From positions 1,887,501 through 1,951,500 of the forward strand of contig OX463809.1 of NCBI GenBank assembly GCA_949825045.1: DNA of 64,000 bases. Reading direction: 5' to 3'. Positions 44,085 through 54,831 of this stretch are shown here, piece by piece (the stretch's first letter is position 1; every line of letters starts with the position of its first letter). The translations under genes were made by a program, and so were the position numbers. Origin of the DNA: Argyresthia goedartella (taxonomy: Eukaryota > Arthropoda > Insecta > Lepidoptera > Argyresthiidae). The notes below the pieces were generated by a model, which saw nothing but the letters and a program-made list of their open reading frames with translations, had not been told where the DNA came from and made no database searches.

Positions 44085-46553
44085 TCAGCCAGTGATAGTG
44101 TCTTCTCTTCCAAGCATACCAATTCTCTTGCAAAGCATCGTCAGCCTGGGTCTGTACAGCGGCTTTGTCATCATGTCAGCCAACTGAAATTCTGACGAAA
44201 CTTTCGCCACGTCTAGCTCACCGTCCGTCACAGCTTCTCTGATGAAGAACTCGCGGATCCTTATGTGCTTGGTTCTGCTATGGTATTCATATGGCGGGTT
44301 TCTTGCCAACTTTATAGCAGACTCGTTATCGACATACAAAACAGGTTTGTATGTCGATAACTGAGCCAGATTATCTCTCGTGCAGTCTCACTAGCGGCAA
44401 CAACTTCTGCTTCAGTGCTCGATATGGCTACAGAAGCCTGTCTATTGCTTTTCCACGAAATAATCCCTCCAGCGTACGTACAGATCATCCCTGATGTAGA
44501 TCTTCCTGTTTCCAAATCTCCACCGTGATCCGAATCGCTGTAGCATCTTAGCTTAGCATCAGACTTTCTTTTGTAGATCAAACCCCAATCTAAAGTTCCT
44601 CTTAGATATCTCAAAATTCGTTTCACTTTGATAATATCCTCACTTGAAGGGTAATCTAGTTTTCTGGAAGCAACCCCAACTGCGTAAGCAATGTCAGGTC
44701 TAGTTCCAACCACAAGATAAGCCAGAGCGCCAATCACTTGTCTATACGGAAACTTTTCTGTCTTAGAATCTTTATCTTCTCCTTTTTCTAGCTTTCCGTC
44801 TTTGATAATCGGTGTTCCTACAGGCTTGCATTCGCTCATGCCGAACCTCTCTAACACCTTTTTGGTATAAGCGGTCTGATTTATTTTCACTGTTCCATCA
44901 TCTTCTCTTGATAAAACCAAGATAATAGTTAGCAGATTTGGATTTAATTTTGAATCTTTCTTTCAGTTCTGTCAGAAACCTCTGTGCTTCTTCTTCATCA
45001 CTGCAAGCTATCAGTCCATCATCTACGTAAAGAGCCAATATTATCATCTTCTCTTCTCTCCTCCTTACGAAGAGGCATGGATCTGCTTCACTCTGTTTAA
45101 AACCAACATTCTGTAAAAATCCTTGAATGCAGTTATTACAGCATCTCGGTGCTTGTTTAAGTCCGTAAAGGCTCCTCGTTAATTTGCATACTAGGCCCGT
45201 ATTGTCGTTATACCCTTCTGGTGGTTTCATAAAAATTTCCTCATCTATGCTTCCATAGAGGAATGCGGTGGATACGTCGAACTGTGACAAGTGCATATTG
45301 TCTCTAGCTGCGATACTCAGGATAGTTCTGATCGTGCTCATTTTAGCAACAGGGCTGAAAGTCTCGTAGTAATCCACACCTTTTTTCTGTGAATACCCTT
45401 TAATGACCAGTCGTGCTTTATAACGCTCTACACTTCCGTCTGGATTTCTCTTAATTTTATAAATCCATTTGCATGAAATAGCCTTTCTTCCTTTCGGTAA
45501 AGGTACCATTTTCCAAGTCTCATTTTCATTCAATGATTTCATTTCTTCTTTCATAGCTATAATCCATTTCTTTTTCTCTTTGGATTCCATAGCTTCTTTG
45601 AATGTTTGAGGTTCTACTATCTCATCATTCAACTCTGCAACCATTGACATCACGAAGTCGTCGAATCTTGCAGGTTTTCTCAATGTTGAACGATCTCTTA
45701 GTCTCATTCCTCCTTGTTCTATATTCGACTCTATCTCTCCACGAGATTCTATCTCTATTCCTTGCTCTTGTACATTCGACTCTATTTCTTGATTAGATTC
45801 TGTCTGTACTTCTTTCTGTGTGATTCTCAGAAGAACAATCTTTGTACATTTCGTCTTCACTGTCTTCTGGGTCACTTTCTTCTAATTCTATATCGTTTTC
45901 TATTACTATATCGTGTTCTGTTTCTATGACAGTGTCATTTTCTTCTGTCACTTTCATCACTTTATCTCGATTCAGCAATTATATTATAGGTCCTGGAATG
46001 ATTATCTTGTTGTTTGGTTTTGTGGGTTGTTCTGTTTCTTCTTTTAAAACAACGTCCTTCATGTCTACGCAACACTTCACGGTCTTTTCTTCAAAAATAA
46101 CATCCCTAGAGCGAATTATCTTGCTCTTCTCTCTAACCCAAACTCTATAACCTTCGTCATTATCATATCCAACCAGTACCCCTTTGACTGACTTTTTATC
46201 GAGTTTCTTTCTTGTGATCTTTGGGATATGTGCATAACATGTACTTCCTATAATTCTCAGATGCTTAATCCTGGGTTTCTTGCTGTACCAGATCTCGTAC
46301 GGTGACTTATCTAGCGTGGTTGGACCTGTCCTATTCAATATGTAGACTGCGGTGTCCACCAGCTCAGCCCAAAGACTCTGTGGTAAGTCATTTGTATGCA
46401 TCATAGTTCTCATTGCTTCCACAACGGTCCTGTTCTCTCTTTCAACACATCCATTCTGGTTCGGAGTATGTGGCATAGTCAACCTTTGCTTTATGCCGTA
46501 CTTCTGCAGTATTCTTCTTACGTTTTCATTATCAAATTCTCCTCCATTGTCAC
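44085..46553 (-). pseudogene. Copia pol: integrase end, RT and RNase H, several breaks
   Basis: Read right to left. The integrase core resumes at 46553 with the catalytic segment SDNGGEF and a glutamate in HTPNQNGCVERENR. After an acidic region, an in-frame TAA is at 45979-45981 and a frameshift near 45860. RT follows (KWIYKIKRNPDGSVERYKAR, FDVSTAFLYG, LYVDDGLI) to about 44898. A frameshift near 44910 leads into the RNase H part (GYSDSDHGGD-like CYSDSDHGG, SSTEAEVVA), and a further shift near 44330 leads to the end (YVDNESAIKLA, HIRIREFFIRE). The element cannot encode a full polyprotein as it stands. Confidence 0.9.
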
Positions 46554-46639
46554 TTAACCTCTCCTTTCCCGCCGTCAGCATAAGCAGCGCGGCCCCGATC
46601 ACTCTATGTACCGCTGTCAGCATAAGCAGCGGGATGACT

Positions 46640-47720
46640 AATATTTTTGAAACCGGTATTTTTTATCCAACGGTTGGACCAATTTTTACGGTTCGATCAC
46701 GTGTGGACACCCAATTAGACAAACTTTATGGTCTGTGTGCTAGTTTATGCTTTTCCGTAGAAAAAAATAATTCAACCGCGTTTTGAAAATCACTTTCTTC
46801 CGGACGCTCCCAACGTATGTGGTGGTGAAATTTTATTGAGAGAAAAGTGTGGTTTTTTTGGTGAATTGAGGTAAGTATTTGTTTTATTCATATTTACAAC
46901 TCTATTTGCGATAAACAAACCACAAATCATAGTAAAATTCATCAAGATGTCCAGAAAATCGGCAAATTTACATGATACGTCATGCAACCAGACGGATTCC
47001 CCCCAATGCTATTTGTAATTCCAATGAGAAATACAGTTAGATTTCAATAAAAAATACACATATCTTATTGGAAATCTTATAAGGAATCCATTTTTATAGG
47101 TTTCTTTATCAAAATAATGTACCAATTTGCTGATTTTCCGTCAGAAACGTGATCAGGCATCCAATTCACATGCTTCACACGCACACATAAGCATTCCGCG
47201 ACGCCATTTTACTCACACACAGACAGAATCTCACTACAGGGTGCGGGTGTTTTCAGTCATATTCGGTGAAACTCCATATCATAGGTTTCGGGGTGATGTG
47301 ATGATTGGGGTTTCCATATCAAAGGTTCCGCGGGTTTATGATTGGAGTTCAGTGTCGATAAGGGGGCGGAAGCCCCTTTTTTTTATCAATGGAAAAATCC
47401 AGCATCCAGCGACTTAGAAAAATTGTGTTAAAAATTGTGTTAAAAAATATTTTTTTTGACTGTTATTTTTTGCTTCGGAATCGTGTAGTGCTGCTTTTTG
47501 CTATCACTTTTGGTTATAAACATTTTCCTCGTGCACCTCACCGATTTCGAGATATACGTCATATTATGTTTGTAATATCGATATCTCTATAAATATTGGT
47601 CCTAGGGAAAACATGCATATGACATAAAATTATGCTCGTAAGACACCCTACACGATGCCTAAGTGAAAATATCAAAAAAATAAAAATAAAAATAAAATAA
47701 AAAAATAACAAATTTGTGTC
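46640..47720. other. Left interior of the piggyBac-type element
   Basis: AT-rich sequence with no recognised gene. A 96-codon plus frame at 47127-47417 has no motif I recognise. CATATCATAGGTTTCGGGG at 47276 and CATATCAAAGGTTCCGCGG at 47316 are similar short repeats. Confidence 0.3.
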
Positions 47721-47836
47721 ATATTGTGTTAACTTGTCTTTTTAGGCGGATTCGTTTGCCTGCAAGTTCAGATATGTACTTTTGACAATTTAGTGTAAAA
47801 TGACAAAAAAATGCAAAATTACACAAATTTGTAAAA
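47721..47836 (+). repeat. Left arm of a long-range inverted repeat
   Basis: Three blocks (47721-47734, 47769-47798 and 47818-47836) are perfect complements of 54818-54831, 54773-54802 and 54753-54771, in matching order. They enclose about 7 kb including LINE C, and may be the ends of a separate nested element. Confidence 0.8.
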
Positions 47837-50800
47837 GTGCACAGAGTGTACGTTTTGATCCTAATGCCTTAGCTACTTTTTTCAGAATGGATCATGACTA
47901 TCATGCCCAGCTTGCGCGTCGGTCGCCGCCGGTGCGCATTCTATCCGATGAGAAGCTGGTGTATGTGCGCTCCCGCTCCGGTCGGATGAAGGTAAATAAT
48001 TGAAATTTCACTCGCATCGTTTTTGCTTCGTTTCCTTTTATATTTATATATATACATATCCATTAATTTGTTCCATTCAGCAGCCTAAACGGTCTGAATA
48101 TAGTTTTACCAAGTATAATTAAATATTTACCTGGGAAATGTGAAGTTTTATACTAAAAGGACACAAATAATTATACTTTATTTTTATTTTTATTTATTTA
48201 TTTATTTAACTAAGCCTACAGCACAAATTCAAAAATAATATAAACAAAGAACTTAAACTAGTCATAGGCCAATTAAAGGCTTTCATTTTTTAGGCCGAAC
48301 ATAAAATGGCAGTAAACTTAAACAATTTATAAAACAATTTAGAAGTACCGGGTACAGTCCAATAGGAATGGGAAGGGAATGTGTTTAGGAGTGTGTTTGT
48401 ATGTATGTGTTAAGTCAATGTGTGAGTGATAGATACAGATATATACATATAGTCGCAACTGTATAATGAGAGAGAAAACCTCAGCAGATTTGATGTTTGT
48501 TGTCTTTCAGCTGGAGCATTAAGTGCCCCCTGAACTGGCCGCGTGACAGGTGGAAGATGTCCAGATCTGCAAAGTGTGTGTTGTACGTTCTTGGCAGGCG
48601 GCAGCTGGGAGAATTGGCCGCGTAGTTAGTGTGGGCAAAGGGTACATGTAGGAGTGCAGAGACAGCGTGTCGGGTTCGAGTAGTAGGTGCCCTAAGTCGT
48701 AGCAGCTCGTTAACCAGCTCGGGGCAATCAACATAGCCGTGGTAGACGCTGTGAAGGAGCTGCATGTCCAAGATACTACGCCGGTCCCTGAGGCTGTGGA
48801 GGTTGTGGTGATGACACGATGCAGTGTAGTCATCATTCACAAAATTGCCGCGAAAGTTTAGGTGCCTAATAAATTTGGTCTGTATGCGCTCTATCATGTC
48901 CCCGTGCACTGCATACTGTGGGTTCCAGGCAGTGCTGCAGTACTCGAGAACACTTCGAACATAGGCATAATATAGTATGCGCACACAGCTCACATCCGTG
49001 AAGGGCTTACTCACCCTTAAGATAAATCCAAGGTTCCTATAGGCCTTCTTAGTGATTGCCGCTATGTGATTCTCGAAGGTTAGCTTGGAATCCAGCAGGA
49101 CACCCAGATCTCTCACGGAGTCCACCTTCTGGATTGGGATGTTGTTAAGTAGGTAAGTGTGGACAATTGGCTTAGTACGCCTGGTGAAGGAAATGGCATT
49201 GCATTTAGCTGCATTAACGTTTATCCTGTTAATATCGTAATAGACTGACAAGCGATTCAAATCCTCCTGCAATCTGACGCAGTCTTGTAAGGATTTAATA
49301 TTCATGAAGACTTTTTTGTCGTCAGCGTACAAGAGGAAATTTGAGTGCCTAAAACAGTGTCCGATATCATACAGGTACGCAACGTAAAGTAAAGGGCCCA
49401 AGATAGAACCCTGGGGTACGCCGGATGGTATGCAGGTACGGTCAGACCTACTCTCTCCGATCACAACTGCCTGACTTCTTTTATTAACATATGATTCGGT
49501 CCAGCGAAGCAGATCCCCCTGTATTCCGAGTCTTTCTAGCTTGCGTATCAGTATGACGTGGTCCACTCTATCAAACGCTTTCTCGAAGTCAGTATAGACT
49601 GCGTCTACCTGACCTCCGTTGTCCATACCTCTTAGAACCCCATTCACAAATAAAGCCAGGTTGGTTGTTGTAGATTTCGAACGTACAAAGCCATGCTGCT
49701 CACCAGGGATATTGCGTGAGATATTGTCGTATATTTGTTCATGCACTACACGTTCCATGACCTTACTAAAAACGTTTAAGATGGATATCGGCCTATAGTT
49801 CTCAACCGGCAACTTGGAACCTTTTTTGTGGACTGCCACAATGCGCGCGTACTTCCACAGATCTGGAAAAGTACCCTCGTGAAACGATCTATTAAAAACT
49901 AGAGACACAGGTGCGGCAAGACATCCAGCGCATCGAGATACAACAAGTGGTGGAATACCGTCACTGCCAGGGCCCTTACTATTATCAAGATTACGCAACA
50001 GTTTCAAGATATATTGCTCAGAGACGGTAATGCCACTTGCAATTTGCTGACATGAAGGTTCCGGCAGCTCAGCATGTGGATATGAGCTTGCTGGTAACCT
50101 AAACATACCACTGAAAAATGAGTTGAAAGCGTCACAAGTTTCCTTTTCAGTCTTTAGCTTCCTAGAGTCATATGTCATGTTATTAGGATAACCGATGCCA
50201 TCCTTCCTTTTAGACTTCACATATGACCATAGGAGCTTTGGGTTTCTCTTGATTCCGTCCTGTGCCAATCTCATATAATCCCGGTAACATTCATCTTGCA
50301 CAGTCTTACATCTACTTCGGAGAAGAGCAAATGTGCGATAGTCAACTGGGTTTTTGTGTTTTTTCCACGTTTTGTGACATTTGTCCTTCTCCTTAATTAT
50401 GTTTATGAGGGAGCGACTGTACCACAACGGATACTGACGGGAACCGCAGGAAGTCCGTTTAGGCACAAATTTCTCAATAGCTTCCTTGATGTTTGCTGTT
50501 AGTATACCGACCGCATCATCGACTGAACCATTACCCAGAATCGACCAATCTAATCCAGTGAGATGTTCACTTATAGCTTCGTAGTTACCCTTACGATACT
50601 GATATCGAAGGCGCCTGGTGCAGGGTATGTTTTTTATACTTAGGTCAAAAGTTCCAAGTTCAAGCGAAGTATGAAAACGATCTTCGTTGACAACCGAGGA
50701 TGTGGCCTTTTGTACGTCAATGGAAAAGTTTGTATACACTAAGTCTAAAATATTGTCGCAGATGTTTTTCAATGTATTGTGTTGTTTGAAACCTAGGTAA

Positions 50801-53462
50801 TCCATGATGTTTGTCATGTTAATAGCTGAGTTTTGAAACTCGGTGGTACCCTTTTTCATACAGACAGGTGCGCCCGAATCCCATCTTATACAAGATAAAT
50901 TAAAATCACCAATCACCATAAAGTAGTCTTCTAAATGCTTCTGAGTTACGTCAGTAAACGTCTCTATAAAGCATTGTACGCGAAGCGGTAGCTCCTCGCC
51001 CGGCGGTAGGTACACGAGCGCTATGTTCAAGTCTCGCTCAGAGCCGAGCGCGGCCCTAGGTACTGTTAGCCAGATACACTCGTGGTCGGCTCGTTCCCAC
51101 TCGGGCCGCGGTCGGGCTCCGAGCGCCGGTGCACACAGCGCCATTATACCGCCACCAGCCGTCTCCGAGTCACGGTCACGCCGGAAGATATTGTAATGGT
51201 CGGGGTCTGCAAACTCTGCATTAAGAAAGCCCTCGCAAAGCTTGGTCTCTGTGATAAAAATAAGATCATAATCGAGGGCAGCAACATTGTTATAAAAAGT
51301 TGTCGTTTTAGTCCGTAGTCCGTTTACGTTCTGGTAGAACATTTTGAGATGATCATTTTTGCCTTTTATAATTTCGCCGATAATAATGGTCAGAACATAT
51401 AAAAATAGTCATGTCATAATCGAGTAAGTGGACGAAACGACTACGAGGGCTCAGCGCGCCAATACAGTTGAGTCTCAATGTTGTACTAAGATATCTCTCT
51501 GATGTAACCATAATGAATGTGTATAGTGCGTGTTTGTGATTGTGTTTTTGTGTGTGAGCGTGTAGTTGGTATGATATGACGGAGAATTTATTCATTAAAC
51601 AGATACTAATATTAGGTAAATATATGGGGGCAAGGAGAGACCTATTGGTGCAGGTATAAGCAAGTAACTTTAGGCTATAATTTTCTTCAAGTCCGCTTCT
51701 GAGGATATTTGTATGTATGGGGCTTTTTCGGCTTTCCGCACATATATACGACAGTTTTTTGTCCAGGTATAAATATACGACATTTCCTTCGCTTTGACTT
51801 TACAAAGTTTCAAAAGCTTCTTGTTTTGCAAAGTCAGGTGCTCATTAATGTGTATACGATCTGATTTCCCGGGCAGGCCGATGTGCGTATTGTTGAGGCC
51901 CCTGTGTGCGGTCTTGCGCGACGCCGCGTACACGATATCCTTCGTCAGTCGCTGCCTGAAGCGCACGACGAGCGCACGCGGCTGGCCGGCTTGTGCGCGG
52001 AACGGCTGTACACGATGTGCGAACTCGATGTCGTCGGGGCCTAGTTCTACTCCCAAATGCGATACTATTTTCTTCACCAGACCTGTCGTGGATTCGCCTT
52101 CATTTTCAGGTACACCTGTGATTTCCAGGTTCTGGAGGCGCCCCCATTGCTGCTGCTGTGAATTTTCGCGCTCAAGAAACGTCATTCGCGACTCGAGTTC
52201 ATTGCACTGCTTAACTAGTTTTACATTATCTGCACGAATTGACTTTATGGCTTCATCCTTTTTGTTGATGGTTTCTTGAAAGTTAGCAAGGCACTGCTCT
52301 GCTTTATCAACCCTCTCAACAGTCAGCAGCATCTGTGATTGGCAGGATGTTATGTCCTCCCGGATGGTGTGAATCTCGTTCCGAAGATGGGCCATTTCAC
52401 TCCGCATATCTGCCATATCTGAACGGAACAGGCGGATTTCCGCTAGCAGAGCCGACATCACGTTATTGTTGTCATTTTCGTGTTCAGAGGTCGGGCTGTG
52501 CGGACGACTGCCTTCGGCCGAGGATGCTGTGCTGCCGAAATGTGCTGCTGTGTCCAGTGATGTTGCTGGTAATTTGGTGGTGGTCAAGGGGGTGTAGGGA
52601 CTGTTCCCGATTGGAGATGATGTGCCGCCGACGCACGTATTGTCTTTTTGCAGTGGTGTCATCGTGGTTATCTGTTGGTTCGCTGATTTCCCTACAGGAG
52701 TATTGGTGCCAGTGACTACTCGGCCCTTTTTTGCAATGCAGCATGGGCATATCCAGTTGGCAGGGGCAGGCCCATTCAGGGATACGCATTGCTTGTGAAA
52801 ATGGCTTTTACACTGGGAGCAGGCAGCGCCACCTGCTGCCGTAAGTGAGATAAACTTCCCACAGCCACCGCACTTGTTCATAATGGCTAGATCTATTGAC
52901 TCGGTCGGTCGAGATCGTAAGTGGCTTGGTAGGACGCACGGCCGGGAGGTGTAGGCAAAGTTTACTAGATGGCGCTGCGATAGTGGCTTCAGTGGGCTCA
53001 GATAGATGTCGCTGCTGTCTATGACCTATGATATTTTTAGGTTCACAGGGCAAAGGAATGCCTAGGAACACCAGACTCACTGTGAATAGTGTTGCTACAG
53101 CTTGCGTCGACGTCAAACGTGTTATGCGGGCGGCGACACTTGATCTCAGCGTAGTTAACTGTCGTGCTATATAAAGTCTGATTATACAGTATTTGTATGT
53201 ATGTTCTTCTTAATAACGGTTCTGCACAAACTTCACTTGTAACATAACTCGATTATGAGTTTGGTTGGGACTGAAACTTGGTAATACTTGGTATACTGCA
53301 AATATCACTGACTGCCAGTCTGGTATTTTGTTTATATTAAATTTGCCTATTTTATTTATGTTATAGATGGTGAAGCAACCAGCTTCTCTGGGCCGGAGCG
53401 GGAGCGAGGGCGACTCCTCCCCGCAGCCGTCGACATCAAGGCGCTGCCGGCATGCCTACTGA
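47800..53462 (+). CDS. Possible two-exon gene carried by the piggyBac-type element (about 95 aa)
   Basis: Exon 1 47800-47991 ends GATGAAG with donor GTAAAT. Exon 2 53367-53462 starts after TTTATGTTATAG. Phase 0 joins them, and the TGA is at 53460-53462. Exons are GC-rich in AT-rich surroundings. Exon 1 ends KLVYVRSRSGRMK; exon 2 reads VKQPASLGRSGSEGDSSPQP. An alternative exon 1 begins at 47886 after TTTTTTCAG, which is attractive because 47800-47836 lies in the inverted repeat. No family recognised. LINE C sits in the intron. It could be a captured host fragment, a piece of the element's own lost gene, or chance. Confidence 0.4.
48481..51342 (-). CDS. LINE C ORF2: endonuclease and reverse transcriptase, 953 aa
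   Basis: An APE-type endonuclease occupies about residues 1-230 (FYQNVNGLRTKT, FITETKL, VIGDFNLS near 145, and an Asn/Asp-containing C-terminal block). RT spans about 430-760 (LDNSKGPGSDGIPP, ENYRPISILNVFSKVMERVV, HGFVRSKST, AVYTDFEKAFDRVDH, SGVPQGSILGPLL, FLLYADDKKVF near 670). A conserved C-terminal domain follows (YAYVRSVLEYCSTAWNPQ and LRDRRSILDMQLLHSV). It nicks target DNA and copies element RNA there. No stop or shift interrupts it, and all visible catalytic motifs are present. Start: first ATG directly before the endonuclease. Confidence 0.93.
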   Translation of the reverse strand: MFYQNVNGLRTKTTTFYNNVAALDYDLIFITETKLCEGFLNAEFADPDHYNIFRRDRDSETAGGGIMALCAPALGARPRPEWERADHECIWLTVPRAALGSERDLNIALVYLPPGEELPLRVQCFIETFTDVTQKHLEDYFMVIGDFNLSCIRWDSGAPVCMKKGTTEFQNSAINMTNIMDYLGFKQHNTLKNICDNILDLVYTNFSIDVQKATSSVVNEDRFHTSLELGTFDLSIKNIPCTRRLRYQYRKGNYEAISEHLTGLDWSILGNGSVDDAVGILTANIKEAIEKFVPKRTSCGSRQYPLWYSRSLINIIKEKDKCHKTWKKHKNPVDYRTFALLRSRCKTVQDECYRDYMRLAQDGIKRNPKLLWSYVKSKRKDGIGYPNNMTYDSRKLKTEKETCDAFNSFFSGMFRLPASSYPHAELPEPSCQQIASGITVSEQYILKLLRNLDNSKGPGSDGIPPLVVSRCAGCLAAPVSLVFNRSFHEGTFPDLWKYARIVAVHKKGSKLPVENYRPISILNVFSKVMERVVHEQIYDNISRNIPGEQHGFVRSKSTTTNLALFVNGVLRGMDNGGQVDAVYTDFEKAFDRVDHVILIRKLERLGIQGDLLRWTESYVNKRSQAVVIGESRSDRTCIPSGVPQGSILGPLLYVAYLYDIGHCFRHSNFLLYADDKKVFMNIKSLQDCVRLQEDLNRLSVYYDINRINVNAAKCNAISFTRRTKPIVHTYLLNNIPIQKVDSVRDLGVLLDSKLTFENHIAAITKKAYRNLGFILRVSKPFTDVSCVRILYYAYVRSVLEYCSTAWNPQYAVHGDMIERIQTKFIRHLNFRGNFVNDDYTASCHHHNLHSLRDRRSILDMQLLHSVYHGYVDCPELVNELLRLRAPTTRTRHAVSALLHVPFAHTNYAANSPSCRLPRTYNTHFADLDIFHLSRGQFRGHLMLQLKDNKHQIC
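51670..52881 (-). CDS. LINE C ORF1: PHD-finger, coiled-coil nucleic-acid-binding protein, 403 aa
   Basis: Residues 1-50 form a PHD-like zinc finger (CGGCGKFISL, CSQCKSHFHKQC, WICPCC). A Ser/Thr-rich linker follows, then a long coiled coil (about 145-250, RSDMADMRSEMAHLRNEI) and a C-terminal domain (NLEITGVPENEGEST, FAHRVQPFR, ALVVRFRQR) like the RRM/CTD of L1-type ORF1. The likely role is RNA chaperone and ribonucleoprotein formation with ORF2. The frame is intact; 327 bp separate it from ORF2. Confidence 0.9.
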   Translation of the reverse strand: MNKCGGCGKFISLTAAGGAACSQCKSHFHKQCVSLNGPAPANWICPCCIAKKGRVVTGTNTPVGKSANQQITTMTPLQKDNTCVGGTSSPIGNSPYTPLTTTKLPATSLDTAAHFGSTASSAEGSRPHSPTSEHENDNNNVMSALLAEIRLFRSDMADMRSEMAHLRNEIHTIREDITSCQSQMLLTVERVDKAEQCLANFQETINKKDEAIKSIRADNVKLVKQCNELESRMTFLERENSQQQQWGRLQNLEITGVPENEGESTTGLVKKIVSHLGVELGPDDIEFAHRVQPFRAQAGQPRALVVRFRQRLTKDIVYAASRKTAHRGLNNTHIGLPGKSDRIHINEHLTLQNKKLLKLCKVKAKEMSYIYTWTKNCRIYVRKAEKAPYIQISSEADLKKIIA

Positions 53463-53914
53463 CTGATATCTGACTGTGTACTGATGGCTGGTTAATATGT
53501 CTCTGTAATAGGGGTTTTAAAACTACGCACACCTCGCTTTGGACCGGTTTCGGTCGGGTGTATCACTTGCTTGAGTGGGTAACTAAAACTACTAAAATAT
53601 GCCATATCATATAACTTCCACGTTGCAGCATCAAACTGGTGGAAGACTGGTGTGTTGGGAATGCCTGCCTTCAGAAAGTTGATGAGTCGCAATCGCTTTC
53701 ATGGACAATTGATATAACCAAATGCCCTTGACGAGGTACCTCAAATCCCGTGCTACTGATGTCATTGGGACGATGAATCGCAAAAGGGCACACGTCCCTG
53801 CTGAGATAAAATCGCTCAATGACTCCTGTGGGCATTTATGTCTTGCTAGACACATCTAAATCAGCCATCAGGTTGTGATTGTAATTCTCCTCCTTCATAG
53901 CGTTAGCGATCCGG
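53463..53914. other. Repeat-like stretch right of LINE C
   Basis: A segment around 53660-53850 (GTTGATGAGTCGCAATCGCT, GGACAATTGATATAACC) resembles a common lepidopteran repeat in my recollection. No coding capacity is supported. Confidence 0.35.
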
Positions 53915-54190
53915 ATGTTTCTATCTTTTTGTGTGTAATTTTTATGTGTGTATGTGTCTAATGTTTATGTGTTTGTGTAAATAACAATTTCTATTTGTGG
54001 CCAACTACCTAACTATCTTATAACTTGTATAGAAATTGTTTACTTTAACAGTTGCAATGTTTCTATCTTTTTGTGTGGAATTTTTATGTGTCTAATATTT
54101 ATGCGTTTGTGTAAATAACAATTTCTATTTGTGGCCAACTACCTAACTATCTTATAACTTGTATAGAAATTGTTTACTTTAACAGTTGCA
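53915..54190. repeat. Tandem duplication, about 140-bp unit, two copies
   Basis: Unit 1 53915-54056 (142 bp) and unit 2 54057-54190 (134 bp) differ by a small TGTGTATG-type indel and a few substitutions. Each begins ATGTTTCTATCTTTTTGTGT and ends TTTACTTTAACAGTTGCA. Confidence 0.93.
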
Positions 54191-54426
54191 ACAAAATTCA
54201 TTTTCATTTTTCCGTAATTGTGTACTTTATTCCATTTTTTATACGGTAAAAGTTACAAATATCAGTCAAACAACTATCTAAGAACTTGTATAGAATTGTT
54301 TACCTACTTACTTACTGTTTACTACTTTTCCATAATTGTGTACTCGTGTGTGTGTAAATATAATGTATACAGTTTCATTGTGCATTAGTACTGTCCTGTT
54401 TTTTAAACAATTATGTCTCGCCCAGG

Positions 54427-54654
54427 TTTGCTGGAAGAAATATATTTTTAGAGATAAGCTCGCCTGTTGTTATAAAATTTCTTTTAAGTACATTTTTATG
54501 CACAGGGCAATAAAGAATATGAATATATAACTATATAAATTTTGCTGGAAGAAATATCTTTTTAGAGATAAGCTCGCCTGTTGTTATAAAATTTCTTTTA
54601 AGTACATTTTTATGCACAGGGCAATAAAGAATGTGAATATATAACTATATAAAT
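54427..54654. repeat. Tandem duplication, 114-bp unit, two copies
   Basis: Units 54427-54540 and 54541-54654 are nearly identical (TTTGCTGGAAGAAATAT...). With the preceding CTCGCCCAGG and the GGGCAATAAAGAAT block it looks like the 3' end of a LINE common in Lepidoptera, duplicated head to tail. Confidence 0.93.
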
Positions 54655-54752
54655 TTTTGTTCTTTTTTATTTTTCCAAAACCTAATTACACAATTACACA
54701 TTAGGTAGGTGGTAGCTAATTACTAATTACACATTTCAAATAATTGTTTATT

Positions 54753-54831
54753 TTTTACAAATTTGTGTAATCTTACACTAAATTGTCAAAAGTACATATC
54801 TGATCTCGCATAACACTAGTTAACACAATAT
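54753..54831 (-). repeat. Right arm of the long-range inverted repeat
   Basis: Complements 47721-47836 in three perfect blocks of 19, 30 and 14 bp. Confidence 0.8.

Larger units (their letters stand above)
48177..53180 (-). mobile_element. Near full-length CR1-like LINE (LINE C), both ORFs open
   Basis: About 5.0 kb flanked by ATTATAC at 48170-48176 and 53181-53187, a candidate 7-bp duplication. ORF1 (52881-51670) and ORF2 (51342-48481) are both uninterrupted. A 5' UTR of about 300 bp and a 3' tail of TAAA-like units (antisense TTTATTTATTTATTTA at about 48190-48207) complete it. It lies inside the piggyBac-type element. Confidence 0.9.

Noticed and set aside
52335..52715. Plus-strand 126-codon frame opposite LINE C ORF1
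   Set aside because: It lies antisense to an intact ORF1 with recognisable domains.
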